Positions 22,921 to 34,992 of a DNA stretch of 64,000 nt are shown in pieces (the first letter of the stretch is position 1; each line of letters starts with the position of its first letter). The stretch is from the NCBI RefSeq assembly GCF_000224145.3, contig NC_020169.2, positions 5,001-69,000 of the forward strand. The letters are read 5' to 3'. A model generated the notes under the pieces. It did not search any database. It worked only from the letters and a program-made list of their open reading frames with translations, and was not told the DNA's origin. The DNA comes from Ciona intestinalis (lineage: Eukaryota > Chordata > Ascidiacea > Phlebobranchia > Cionidae). The position numbers and the translations under genes are program-made.

Positions 22921-23573
22921 ACTATAATTTAATTTTTTTTTTGATTAATTGTTTTTCACACTTTAGAAATTTCATCGTAAAACTAATGCTTCTTTATACG
23001 TATCGCGAGCAGACACGCATGCAGTTTATAGAGAAAAAGAGAGTGTTTCTTTATCGACAATCTAGAGCTGGCATGCGTATTTTTAGAGGGAAAAAGCGAG
23101 TGTTTCTTTATAAACGATTTGGGTGCAGACTGGGTAGTGCATAAGACGAAACATTGACTTTGTTAAAAAAGTTTAAAATTAAACATTAACTGCGTATGTA
23201 GTAAGCGCGCACACGGACATTGTGTATCCATGCTCTGCGCATAATGTGCGAGTACGGTAATTACCAAAGTTAGTATAGACCAAGTTAGGAAACGGATTGG
23301 AAAACAACGAGTCTTGTTATCCATTGTCCCCGCGTCTATAACGTCATAGACGCCACCATTACAGAGCCAACCGCATAGCATTTTATTATTGCTGGGTGCT
23401 GTTTTTTGTCTAAATATTGCGATTTTTTAAGAACCTAGCACTTCTGCGCGTAAAAATGGCTTTCTACTAATGTTACATCTTATCACAATAGTAAACCTCA
23501 CATAAAGAATCAAATTTTATTGAACACTCAATCAATTAAAGAGTAAAAAACAGAAAATATCGAGTATACCAAC

Positions 23574-25025
23574 CAGGGGCGCAACCAGGGGGGCTGTTTT
23601 GCTGTCATGACAGCCCCCTTTTCCGCAGACACGCACGCAGCCAGAAAGTGCTAAGACGCACACACACGCGTTGCATTTAATATTACATTCGTTCGCTTAA
23701 AATTGTTACGTCACTTGTCCTATTGTAACGTAACTATTAATTATGACGTTTCATAATATAACAATCTGGAGGAATGTGCTAACTGCCCAACCAACCACGA
23801 GATCGAAACATCGTGTATGAGCGTCACATTTTTACGCTCTGCGCCGGCGTAGGAAATAAAGGAAGACGCATGTGGTAGCATACATTCAACACTTAACAAA
23901 CGAAGCAATCGTTGTGAATTTATTCTCGTGAAAAGTGACGTAATAAAACTCTGGTTCTCGTGCGGTGCCAACGAACACGTTTTTTGGCCTGCAATTTGTG
24001 TTGGTTCCAATTTACTGATAGCGTCGCTCCCTGCACTTATATTTGCACCAATTAAAATGCATAATAATCGCGGTTTATCTGCATTTAAACCAGTGGTTAC
24101 CAAACTTTATCTACTCGCGTACCACTTTATGGTTCATGCAGCGTTCTCAAACCACCTACATACTAAACTACTGAAGGCTCGTGAACAACTCATTTTAAAT
24201 AGTAAAATTAGAAACCGNACACACACCTATTTTTTCCGCGGGCATTCGCAACACAAACTTGGCACTGCCTTTCTCAAAGTTGCGTGAAAATAAAAGTAAT
24301 TTGCCAATTAAACAGGGCAACAGGCGCGGTAATAAACAACCTAAATATGTTCCAGAAGTANNNNNNNNNNNNNNNNNNNNNNNNNNNNNNNNNNNNNNNN
24401 NNNNNNNNNNAACAGGTTGAATATTTGCCTTTTCATGCGCATAAGTAAAGATAGGCTTGCAAAAATACTTTATACACGCGTAAAGCAAAGCGTAGGTTTA
24501 AAAAGTTAGGAACGCCGGTGTAGGGAATATAGCATGGAATGTCACGCTCTACGTAATTTATGTAAATTAAAATAATGCTTACGACAATCACTAAAAGATC
24601 ATTTGCGATCGTTTGGTGTGAACTTATTAAGGTGCTCGCGTACCATAGTTTGGGAAGCACTGATTTAAACTAATCATCAGAAACAGAAATTATACAAAAA
24701 CTACAGATCGTATGGGAGCAAATAAAACACGATTGTTTACCACCAATCTCGTTTGTGATGGAACAATCGTAATGGTTTATCAAAGGTATTGTGACGTAAA
24801 TAATCGTTACATTAACATGCGTAAATCTGCAACAATGTTTCCTCTGTTTATATTAATTTAGATACGTCTTTTTAATAATGTAGTGTTAGTTTTAATTTAC
24901 CGCGTAAAATAGAATATATATTCGTGTGCACAACCAATAAAGGGAGTGTTTTATGGTGTCATAGATAAACGCGGACTAGACGTAAATATGACACCCCCCT
25001 TTTGAACGCGCTGGTTGCGCCACTG
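23574..25025 (-). mobile_element. hAT element (CAGGGGCGCAACCAG family) with perfect 8-bp duplication
   Basis: Ends CAGGGGCGCAACCAG and CTGGTTGCGCCACTG are inverted repeats flanked by ATACCAAC on both sides (23566-23573, 25026-25033), the 8-bp duplication typical of hAT transposons. It carries a second, nested hAT at 24091-24662 and an N gap. A 120-codon minus-strand frame in the left half recurs, broken, in other copies; it has no transposase motif. Other family members are at 26017, 29130, 30985 and 63094. Confidence 0.85.
24091..24662. mobile_element. Nested hAT element (CAGTGGTTACCAAAC family)
   Basis: Termini CAGTGGTTACCAAACTTTAT and TACCATAGTTTGGGAAGCACTG are inverted repeats, flanked by a perfect 8-bp duplication ATTTAAAC (24083-24090, 24663-24670). 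The uninterrupted host 'CTGCATTTAAACTAATCATCAGAAACA' survives in the family copy near 31077. It is related to the longer composite at 42844-46943. It contains the gap 24361-24410. Confidence 0.85.
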
Positions 25026-26796
25026 ATACCAACCAAAAATATAAAAGAACATGTTTAAAATATAAAAAATACAAACAAAAACGCATAACATTAACATATA
25101 CTAGTGTGTCTAGCTGCAGTTTTGCATGTAAATTGCCGTGATTTTATTTTTTGGCTTACAAACTTAACACGTATACGATACCTGGCAACGAAACTTAAGG
25201 TATCTTTGTCAAATTTGCCTAATATCGAAGTGACATTAAGGAAAACAATACTGAGTTACTATTTTTGGTCATGTGCTTGAATAAATAAGCTACCTTTTCT
25301 GCGTTCTTGGTCTTTATGAAATCGTGTTTTCTAGCTTTGTATCGCTTACAAGAACTAAATAAACACATGCCGACCGTGCATTTGTATAGGCGATTCACGG
25401 TCTGTGGGCTCCGTAATGGCGGACACAAGTGCCGTTTTCTGACGTGACGTTAGTAATTACCATTTTAGCTAACGTATACACACAATAAAGTAGTTGATAT
25501 TTGTATTGTAACTATAAGTTTGCCTAACCTGGATTAATCGCCTATGGCAGCGAATGACACTTAGATTTTCGTTTCATAATACCAATTGACGCGTTAATTA
25601 TTTCCATCAGAATAGCAATTGATGCAGTCATTGTTAACCTTGCAAAAGTAAACTAAAAGCGCATGTTTTACGTTTACGGTCAGTAAAGATTAAAGCAGCT
25701 TTATTTTCTTACACGTTTACATTGAGATAGGCGTATTTAGACACAACTACACTGACTTACCAGTTGTTTTCTCCCAATCAAAACAGTTTAATGTTGTTTA
25801 ATGAGGCAACACTTCTGCTAATCGCAATGAGTGTTCCACGAGTGAAAGTTTTAAATATGCATTTTTCACTATTGTAAAAATACGAACGATTCCAAACCTT
25901 CGTATTGTATTTGCATTTCAATTTTAAGAAATCTCAATCTTCCGACGTGCTCAAACATTTCATCTATGATTAGCGAGTGGACGAGATATGATAGATAAGC
26001 ATTGCAACATCGTGCGCAATGGCGCAACCAGTGCATTCAAAAGGACTATCATACTGATATTTACTCCATCTAACGTGTATCTCTGACGCGATATAACACT
26101 CCCTTTATTAGTAGTGCAGGCTAATATCTATTCTACTTTATGCGGTAAATTAAAACTAATACTACATTATCAAAAAAAAGTTCCTAAATTAGTATAAACT
26201 GATAACACATTGGTGCATGTTTTACGCATCTCCATCGTGGATAATGTAATGATTTTACGTCAGAATAACTTTGATAAACTACTATGATTCTTACATCACA
26301 AACGAGATTATTGGTAAACAATCGTGTTTTATTGGCATTCATTTGATTAGTAATTTTTCTATAATTTCTGTTTTTAATGATTAGTTTAAAGTAACCGCTA
26401 TCAGTAAATTGGAACTAACGCAAATTGCAATATACCATTACGTAGAATCGTCCCGGCCAATCTGGGACAGAAGCCAAAAATGTTGTTGGTAGGCATCGCA
26501 CGAGAACCAGAATTTCATTACGTCATTTTTCACGAGAATAAATTGACACAATTGCTCTGTTGGTTAGGTGTGGAATCAATGCTACCGCATGCGTCTTCCT
26601 TTATTTGTTCCGCCGGCGCAGAGCGTAAACATGTGATGCTCATACACGATGTTCTGATCTCATAGTTGGTTGGAAGTGGGCACATTTCTCTAGATTGTTC
26701 TATTAAGAAACATCGAAATTAATAGTTATGTTGTAATAGGACAAGTGACGTAACAATTGAACAAAAAATGTACCAATTCCAAGCGAAGGAATTTAA

Positions 26797-28790
26797 AGGG
26801 GCATACCAACGAAAAATCAAAATTTGTGTATTTATAGACAGGATTGTAAAAATACCCCTTTTTCAGTGATAATGTCACCGTCCGGATCGTCGAAAAACGT
26901 CCAAATTTTTTTAATAGAAATAAATCCTATTTATACTAAAATAAACTTTCTTACGTTCGGCCAACAATATACTCTTTGGTTTCTTTGTTCCGTAATTATT
27001 GACGACATAAACGTGCGGTCTATTTTAACCGCATTGGTTACATTGCGAGAACACGGCGAATAGCTAAAATGACGAAACGGGTCGTGCAAACATTAAAAAA
27101 AAATGCATTTTCCTAACACCTACTATACTAATTTTGACACAAATCATGTCACATGGAACCTTAATGTGGTGAATTTAAAATGATATTACATTTATTAAAA
27201 CGACGTATCTAAATCGGTAGAAACAAATGAAAAGTTTTACGCACGTTCATCGTGGATTAAAAATGTAACGATGATTACGTCATAATACCTTTGATAAACT
27301 ATTAAATTTTAGAAAACAATTGTGGGTCANNNNNNNNNNNNNNNNNNNNNNNNNNNNNNNNNNNNNNNNNNNNNNNNNNNNNNNNNNNNNNNNNNNNNNN
27401 NNNNNNNNNNNNNNNNNNNNNNNNNNNNNNNNNNNNNNNNNNNNNNNAGAATAGTTTAAACTTTAATAAATGCAGGGAAATTGGGTTTATGTGAATTTTA
27501 ATTGGTGCAAATATTAGAGCGAGGAGCGACGCTATCAGTAAATTGGAACCAACGCAAATTGTAATATGATATTACAAATTATCTTCCCGGCTGAGCTTGG
27601 ACAGAAGCCAAAAAACATCGTTCGTTGGCACCGCACGAGAACCAGAGTTTCAGTACGGCACTTTTCACGAGAATAAATTCACAACGATTGCTTCGTTTGT
27701 TAGGTGTAGAATGTATGCTACCGCATGCGTCTTCCTTTATTTTCTACGCCCGGGCAGAGCATAAAAATGTGACGCTCATACACGATGTTTCGATCTCGTG
27801 GTTCGTTGGGCAGTGGGCATTCCTCCCGATTGTTACGTAATGAAACGTCATAGTTAATAGTTGTGTTGCAATAAGACATGTGACGTAACAATTAAGCACA
27901 AAATGTCAAATTGCAGCACGGCAATGTTTGTTACTCGAGCGACTTCGTTAGCTGATTATTACGAACACGCGACGAACATAAAACATTAGATCGCAGCTTT
28001 AACAACGGTTTCTATCGCACAGGCGCCCGCACTAGACTGTGGTGTCGTGGTGATGGTCAGTAATATGCTTTATAACAAGATTTGGTAGCTTGGGTGACAG
28101 ACGCACGTAAAACATATTACGTCCGGATTTTCAATAAAATTAAACGATCACCGTCCGGATTTACAACTTTTACAATCCTGTTTATAGATATGCTCAAATG
28201 AATGCCTCTTCTTCAAAACTATATAGAAAAAATTGTAAAACATAGACTTTATTATGTTTTAATTTTCGAATAAACATAGCTACATAACATGCTGACTCGG
28301 CACTTTTTTCTTATTAGTTAGTTTTTAGCACTTTTTTATATTAAAATGTTCATTATGTCTCACTAGTACCTACTGTACCATTTTTTTTTATAAAAAAGTC
28401 ATTTTTTCGTGTGTAACGTTAGGTATGAAAATATGCTGAGTTAGCATAATCTGTACCTACGTTCAATCGAAAAATTAAAACATATTAAAGTCTATGTTCT
28501 ACAATTTTTTTATATATTTTTGAAGAAGCATTAATTATACCAAATCAGAAATAAAATTTTAATTTTCTGTAGTATTTTAGAAAGTAGAAACGATCAAAGT
28601 TGAGCGAATTTTTTTCTAGTGAGAAATCCCATGCATTGTCGAAACAGCCGAAATTGTTTTACTCCAGCAGGTTTTTTTCACGCGATTTTTTAGAAGCTGT
28701 TTCGTTTTGGCAAACTTTGACGGTACCTTTAGGTTACATTTGAGCATATCTATATATATACAAATTCTCATTTTTCGTTGGTATTGCCCT
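26797..28790. mobile_element. 2-kb TTAA-flanked transposon with nested repeats
   Basis: Ends AGGGGCATACCAACGAAAAAT and ATTTTTCGTTGGTATTGCCCT are inverted repeats with TTAA outside both (26793-26796, 28791-28794). Subterminal motifs (CAAATTTGTGTA, TTTGAGCATATCTATA) match the 145-bp relative at 55156-55300. The interior includes another hAT-family copy (about 27240-27950), a gap at 27330-27447 and the foldback element at 28204-28533. No transposase is recognisable. Confidence 0.75.
28204..28533. mobile_element. ~330-bp foldback MITE
   Basis: About 65 bp at 28204-28270 (TGCCTCTTCTTCAAAAC, ACATAGACTTTATTATGTTT) are repeated inverted at 28466-28532 (AAACATATTAAAGTCTATGT, TTTTTGAAGAAGCA). The ~195-bp centre is AT-rich with no frame. 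No clear target duplication. Confidence 0.7.
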
Positions 28791-29129
28791 TTAATATTGA
28801 ATAACAAGAGTGTGCGTCTTAGAACTAGCTGTGTGTGTGTTTGCAGAAAAAAGGACCAGTCATGACAGCAAAACAGCTCTGGTCTGAGTACACGTTGGCT
28901 TACAACCCAAAGGTATCGCGCGTAATATTTCGGCTTGGTTTTTGGTATTTAAAATAACGTTACGAACACGATTTTGACAGATCACTTTCCAGCCCCAAAA
29001 AATTTTGTTTTTAATTTTTGTCTATTTTTTTATTAATAAAAAATCTATGAGGTGGTCATGCCACCCCAGCACCCCGTAACTTGGTGGCCAGCGTAGAGCG
29101 TAAAAATATGACGCTAATAATTGCTGCAT

Positions 29130-29665
29130 GTATATAAGAGAAGAGCGACACTATCAGTAAATTAAAACCAACAGAGATAGTAATATGATATTACAAAATA
29201 CAAAGTGTCGTCTTGTTCGAGCTTGGATAAAAGCCAAAGAACATCGTTAGTTGTCACCGCACAAGAACCGGGTTTCATTACGTCATTTTTAACGAGAATA
29301 AATTAACAACGATTGCTTCGCTTGTTACGTGTGGAATGTATGCTACCGCACGCGTTTCCCTTTATTTCCTACGCCGGCACAGGGCATAAAAATGTGACGC
29401 TCATACATGTTGTTTTGATCTCGTGGTTGGTTGGACAATGAGCACATTCTTCTTGATTGTTATATTATGAAACGTCATAATTAATAGTTATGTTGTAATA
29501 GAGCAAATAACGTAACAATTGAATGAAAAAATGTTCGAATTCCTAGGGAAAGAATGTACTATTGAATGCAACGCGTGTTTTAGCACTTTCTGTCTGGGTG
29601 CCTGTTAGCGGAAATGGGGCCTGTCATGATAACAAAACAGCCTCCTCCTGGTTGCAGCAGTTTAT
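29130..29665 (+). mobile_element. hAT-family 3' fragment
   Basis: Matches the right half of the CAGGGGCGCAACCAG family: AGAGCGACACTATCAGTAAA, ACCGCACAAGAACCGG, 'GTGACGCTCATACATG', GCCTGTCATGATAACAAAAC, ending CTCCTGGTTGCAGCAG. The left end is missing. Confidence 0.65.
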
Positions 29666-29882
29666 ATTATTCCATTACGAAAATACAGAAAAAACGAGCT
29701 TTTGAGTTCGGGCTCGGCAAGAGCTTTTTGAGTTCGGGCTCGGCTCGGCACATTCCTAATAACTAATATTTATGTTGTAATAGGATATGTGATGTGACAT
29801 AACAATTAAACACAAAATATTCAAACTGCAACGCGGCAATGTTTGTTGCTCCCGATTTTGTTACCTGATAAATGCCAACACG

Positions 29883-30855
29883 CATAGGCGGATCTGGGAT
29901 TTTTCTGACGGGGGTGTTCACGAGAAAATGTCTAACTAATAGTTGTAAAGCGTTGTATTAATGTGAGCGTTAACTAACCCGTAAGTTTTAATTCACCGCT
30001 TGCAATCTCCGACGGTAACAACAATAATCTATGCAACGCGTGTTAAACTCATTATTTACGCAGGATTTACTCAGACAAGCAGAATGTTTGTTACGAAATA
30101 GTGGGAGTTCACACGTGGATTCATTGCATCATAATGGCGATTGTTTGGACCTGGCAGTTGATTACGACATAATAGCAATTCACATGTTAATTATTTGCGT
30201 CATAATAGGGATTCACACGTTTATTAATTAGCCTGCAGATGCTTAAAAACAGGCTGAATGTTTGCTTTTTCACGTCTGGCATCAGTAAAGGACTGTCTTG
30301 TTTACGATGAATAATTCTTACGCACGTGAACGCAACAATCATGTAAATAAAGTTTGTGTTTAGATAAAGCTTGGTGGCTACTGGCCGGACCTTTTTTGCT
30401 ACTATAGATTTTAGTTGGGTCATAACAGCGGGTAATCTTCCCTTGTAACGCTGGGGCTTCGTAACTTGTTGTCTACGATCACGAATTATCCATTCTTGTT
30501 TAAGCTGCTTGCTGGTGTCAAAATAATCATCTAAATTATTTACTGCCCGTTTGTATTTGACACATTTCCTTCGCCGATTTACCGCTTCTGTAGTCTGCCT
30601 CGGAAGACGAGTAATTTTTTTCTTCAGCATGAATGTATGATAAGATACCGATTGCAACAACTTGCGCAATCAGTAACAGATATATAGGCAGTATTGTAGT
30701 TGATCTTAAGTCACGGAAGTTTGATTTAAATCAACTACGAACGATTGTTACTTTTACGCGCGTTGTTTTAAGTTAGAGCTACGTAATGAAAATATGTATA
30801 CAATTTCTGAGGGGGGTGTTCAAACACCAAACACCCCCCTCTAGATCCGCCACTG
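29883..30855. mobile_element. hAT element (CAGTGGCGGATCTAG family) with 8-bp duplication
   Basis: Termini CATAGGCGGATCTGGGATTT and GGGGGGTGTTCAAACACC...CTAGATCCGCCACTG are inverted relative to each other and flanked by CCAACACG on both sides (29875-29882, 30856-30863). A minus-strand frame at 30187-30669 encodes up to 160 residues, starting basic (MRKLLQ..., later RRRKCVKYKR). I recognise no transposase signature in it. It may be a remnant or chance frame. Confidence 0.8.
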
Positions 30856-30984
30856 CCAACACGGGACATACATGAATTATTAAATTGCAGCTTGAACATC
30901 CCTTTCTGTCGCATAGGCACCCGCAGTAGACTGTACCTTTAGTTAGTAAGACAGTTTATAACACTATTTTGTAGAAGACGCAGG

Positions 30985-31462
30985 TAAAATATATCACGTC
31001 CGGATTTTCAATAATATTAAGTCGCTCCTCGCTATTATATTTGCAGCAATTAAAATTCACATAATCGCGATTTACCTGCATTTAAACTAATCATCAGAAA
31101 CAAGAATTATACAAAAACTACGGATCGTATGGAAGCGAACAAAACACGATTGATTTATAACAATCTCGTTTGTAATGTAACAATCGTAATGGTTTATCAA
31201 AGTTATTCTGACGTAAATAATCATTACATTATCCACTATGGACCTGCGTAAAACTTACACCCATGTTTCATTTATTAATAGACGTTTCTAATTTAGTATA
31301 AACAATGTAATATTGGTCTTAATTAACCGCATAAAGTAGAATAGATATATAGGTGTGCAAGACAAATATCTAAAGCGTTTGTATCGCGTCAGAGATAACG
31401 TTGACTGGACGTAAATATCTGCATGACATACCCTTTTTAAACTTGCTGGTTGCCACACTGGC
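30985..31462 (-). mobile_element. hAT-family fragment
   Basis: Contains 'AAGTCGCTCCTCGCTATTAT', 'TTTAAACTAATCATCAGAAA', 'AACAATCTCGTTTGTAATG' and ends CTTGCTGGTTGCCACACTGG, in the orientation of the 23574-25025 copy. It supplies the empty-site sequence for the nested hAT at 24091-24662. Confidence 0.65.
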
Positions 31463-31680
31463 TGCATCAGTTATAAATAATTTTTAATTAAATATTTTTT
31501 ATATGAATTTTACAATTTGCAATACTGGAAATTACGAAACGAGAGTTGAAATTTTTGTTTAGAAAATGGCCGCACATAAACACTATGCGCCTGATAAAAA
31601 CATACCCTGACTAACATAAATAATAACGCACACACTGGCGCAAATAGATGTGTTCAAGGTGGGCTGTTCTAATTTGCGCC

Positions 31681-31929
31681 GAAGGCCCAAAAAAATTTTG
31701 TGCCTAAACCACCACCTTTTTACTGTAAAGCCCCTATGTTTTACAAACCTACTTAAGTAACCAAGTACGTAATTTTTCGCCTTTAATTGCGAAATCTTAA
31801 GCAGAAAGGCCCAAAAAATTTTGTGCCTAAACCACCACCTTTTTACTGTAAAGCCCCTATGTTTTACAAACCTATTTAAATAACCAAGTACGTAATTTTT
31901 CGCCTTTAATTGCGAAATCTTAAGCAGAA
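31681..31929. repeat. Two-unit tandem duplication of ~124 bp
   Basis: A 124-bp unit from GGCCCAAAAAA(A)TTTTGTGCC to CGAAATCTTAAGCAGAAA is repeated head to tail with only a few differences. The same unit, diverged and inverted, occurs once inside the hAT MITE at 37902-38443. The near identity indicates a recent duplication. Confidence 0.85.
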
Positions 31930-32519
31930 ACACTGGCTACTCAGTAACTCGCAGGTGCTGCTGTTCCTGACTTTCCAAGAGTAAATTCCTAAGGAACGAG
32001 TTTGTTTGAACTAGGTTTCATTACAAACTCTAATGTGAAACCCGCATATTCAACCACGCATATTCGGATTCGATTACATATATAAAAATGCATTGAATAA
32101 CGCCAAATAAGCACCTTATACTATATACTAACCCCGGCTAAAAATATTCGCACCAAAAATAGTGTAACTTTAGATTAAAGACCTTACATTAATTTAATAA
32201 AATATAGCGTAAAATTGGTTTTCAACTACAATGATATAACTGCTTTACCATTTTCAAAGAGGAGGGGTTCTTATTTTACAAAAAAAAAAAAAAAAAATTC
32301 AAAAAAAAAACAAAAATATTTTACGTGATCAAGTAAACGTAACGAAAGCAATGAAAAATGCGTAGGCTGGGAGACCGTTCCCATCCGAAAATCGTGTATA
32401 ATTTATTAAAATATTTTGAATAAACTTCCCGAAAAGTATAAATTACGTTGTTTTTATGTCAAATGTCAGAGTATGCAGGCATACCTTGCATACCCGCGTT
32501 TTACGCCAGTGGTTGTAAT

Positions 32520-33060
32520 AATCGACATGTGCATTGATATGTCGTAATGAATCCACTCGTAAATGCTTACTATTTCGTAACAAACATGTTGCTTGGCTGA
32601 GGAAAATATCATATATAAATGACCGACCCGATTTAGCAGTGACCGACCCGGTTTAGGTAGTTTATTTCTGCCATTTTAAGAGGCAAATAACATTTTAAAC
32701 GCAACTGTTGGGGAGGCAACTCAAAAATAACATGTGCGCGTCTTAGAAAAAGATCATCTATACTTATAGTTTAATTTATCTGGGCTTGCGTCTTTTAAGT
32801 TTAAAATGTCGACAACGACATTTAAAACGTAGAAATTGTTTAGTGAAGATTACACTCTCACAGAATAATAAAATTGTTATCGTAACAATCAGGGATTTTG
32901 GTATTATCAATGTGACGTAAACACTTGCCTGACTTAACACGCAGCTGTTATAAAATACCGTGCAGGGTCCAAAAATAGCTAGTTTATGCATTGAAGGAAT
33001 AAAGGCGTTGTGTAACTACTATAAAGCAATCGTTTGATAAAGTTAAATACCTTTATTTAA
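32520..33060. repeat. Dispersed repeat copy 1 (partner at 37190-37640)
   Basis: Shared in order with 37190-37640: 'GTCGTAATGAATC', 'TTACTATTTCGTAACAAAC', GTTGCTTGGC, AACATGTGCGCGTCTT / GACATGTGCACGTCTT, 'TAAAACGTAGAAATTG', GTAACAATC and 'ATCAATGTGACG'. Two diverged copies of one element whose termini I cannot define. Confidence 0.6.
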
Positions 33061-33342
33061 GAACATTTTAGAATTAACTTGATTTTATAATTGGAAAATC
33101 CAGGAGTTGCTGTAACCCCTGCAAAATTCTCAGGTTAGGCTTGCATACCCTGCACCATATAAATCAATGCCAGTGGTTACTAACGCCAACGGATTCCTGA
33201 TGAGTGGCAGTTTACTTGACTCAACTCGCAATTTAAGTCTGTCCAGAGTTAAATTAGTTAATATATTTATATATATAATACTAAAAAATTGTCCACATTG
33301 CAATACAGGTCGTAAAGTATTTCATGGAAAAAATTTCCTTAA

Positions 33343-34471
33343 AGCGTGTAAACAGCCCCACGTTACCTTTATTTTTGTGGTAAATTTAAAAAGCGTCCAT
33401 TTTATTGATTACAAAAATACTTTGCTTATTAAAATTGGTCCAGTATAGGCGGAGATATTCGTCCTGAAACAGTGATCTCTAGCGCTATCCTTTTTTTACT
33501 ACGAGCTTCGTGATTGTGACGTAGGAATGTACTAGTCATGTGACTGATTTAATTCATATAAAAGCAGAACCAGCACTTTCTTATTCGCTTGTCTACAAGT
33601 CACTGTATAATGCGCGTTTGTTGTGTTTCCAAATGTCGGTCAATAATGCAAGAAATAGATTTAAAAAGATCAGTCAGTCTCTTTAATATACCAAGCTGTG
33701 GTCTGCTGTATACATTGTTTAATATAGCTGTGATCAGTAGAACTATGAGATGATAGTTCAGCATCTGAATATTCTGGTTAAAACCGTTGCAATAGTGACA
33801 ACATCTATTTATTCTCGTTGTAGTNNNNNNNNNNNNNNNNNNNNNNNNNNNNNNNNNNNNNNNNNNNNNNNNNNGCTATCATTGTGGGCGTATGTGTCTT
33901 GGGCAAGACACTTAACGGCAATTGCTCCAACCCAGTGGCCACTAATGGGTTGTCCAAATTATCAGCCATACATAAAAAATGAAAAAATCCAACAAAAAAA
34001 TAATCACCCACAAAGTAACATACATGGTAACTCGTAAGCTGGCACGAGGTGTTAAACCCGTGTGATAACGACTGTCGTTTTCCGGCCACGCGAGGATAAA
34101 GTAAGTTACATTCATTCATTCATTCATAAATGGTTACTCATTCTCGTTATAAAACACAAAACTTATTTACATGCTGCATTGATAATACATATGCTTATTT
34201 ATGCATGCTGAATCTCACTAAAACACTGCCTGAGTCACGCCTTCCTGAATGAAAGTTTCAACAATTTTGTGACATGATTTGTCACTTGGGTAGTACACTT
34301 CTCAATTTTTCCGCCACGCAACTTTCAAATCAGTTTTTTGAACTTCACGGTGTTTGAGCTAAAATATCTTTGATTATACAGAACTGATTAAAACAAGTAA
34401 GGTGTCATTGGAATTAGGTAAAAAACAGACTATCTAATAAAGCGATGTACATTTAGGTGTATTTAGGCTCT
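33343..34471 (-). mobile_element. TTAA-flanked transposon, second copy, carrying a SINE and a gap
   Basis: It ends with AGCGTGTAAACAGCCCC (left) and TATTTAGGCTCT (right), with TTAA on both sides (33339-33342, 34472-34475). Inverse of 7844-8504 throughout: 'GGACGAATATCT', 'TACGTCACAATCACG' and 'AAATGTACATCGCTTTA' occur inverted. A SINE (33877-34125) and an N gap (33825-33874) lie inside. Confidence 0.75.
33877..34135 (+). mobile_element. SINE copy with (ATTC)n tail
   Basis: TGTGTCTTGGGCAAGACACT, GCAATTGCTCCAACCCAGTG, GGGTTGTCCAAATTATCAGC, CCCACAAAGTAACATACATG, CGTTTTCCGGCCACGCGAGG, ending ACATTCATTCATTCATTC. It is the clearest 3' half of the family; the tRNA-like head is hidden by the preceding N gap. 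Confidence 0.8.
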
Positions 34472-34896
34472 TTAAGTTTGCAGGTGTGGGCTTTCGCATT
34501 TTCTAACATTTTTGGTTTTATAACAATTACATTTATAAAGTAACAATTTGGTTGGTCAGGTAGACACAATACAACAAGTTCATTATTTATGAATAAAAGC
34601 TCCCGATCTTCCGTCACCGTAAATATAAACTTGATTGAATTTTAAACATATCACTAGAGTTTTTACCATTGGCACGCAATTGTTGATTGTTTATTAAATG
34701 ACTTTAATGTTTTGAATGGAATGCTAAAGGTTTATAGAGTAAATTGAATTGTGATGTATAAATACATAATCAGCCTTCAGGCAAATGCAGTTGGTTAGAT
34801 AGATATTATTCCCATAGTTTTTCTTGGTTATTCTACATTGTTAATTTTTTCCTGATTATTTTTTATTGCTTTTTTTACGGATTTATAATCAGTATT

Positions 34897-34907
34897 TTAT
34901 TTACAGG
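34897..34907 (+). promoter_or_regulatory. Possible cis/trans-splice acceptor upstream of cytochrome c1
   Basis: TTTATTTACAG, 86 bp before the cytochrome c1 ATG, preceded by a T-rich tract (TTTTTTACGG...). In Ciona many mRNAs receive a 16-nt leader at such sites. Whether this one is used in cis, in trans or not at all is not visible from sequence. Confidence 0.35.
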
Positions 34908-34992
34908 TTCAAATTGAACAGAATTTTTTTTTAACCAAAGTATTTAAGATTTGGCTAATTTCCGGATTTGCAAAGTTTTCGCCAGGATAAGT

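Larger units (their letters stand above)
19365..23565. other. 4.2-kb stretch without a recognisable gene
   Basis: No splice-bounded frame, RNA gene or terminal-repeat element could be supported. A slightly GC-richer patch at 20090-20260 has a 69-codon frame without homology that I can see. The region includes the palindromes at 20553-20615 and the repeated TCACAA/TTGTGA sites at 22637-22920, listed separately. It lies upstream of the three-exon gene, so part of it may be its promoter. Confidence 0.4.
26017..28890 (+). mobile_element. hAT copy (CAGGGGCGCAACCAG family) split by a TTAA element
   Basis: The left end CAATGGCGCAACCAGTGC starts a copy that runs with family landmarks ('CATGCGTCTTCCTTTATTTG', 'GGACAAGTGACGTAACAATT') to 26796. 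A TTAA element interrupts it, and the family tail resumes at 28791 (ATTGAATAAC..., ATGACAGCAAAACAGCTCTGG). The right terminus is degenerate and no duplication is visible. Confidence 0.6.

Noticed and set aside
23741..24103. 120-codon frame on the minus strand
   Set aside because: It lies in a hAT element; equivalent frames at 26480 and 27625 are broken and no transposase motif is present.
31681..31929. Direct repeats considered as a CRISPR-like array
   Set aside because: Only two long tandem units without spacers, in eukaryotic DNA; a simple tandem duplication.
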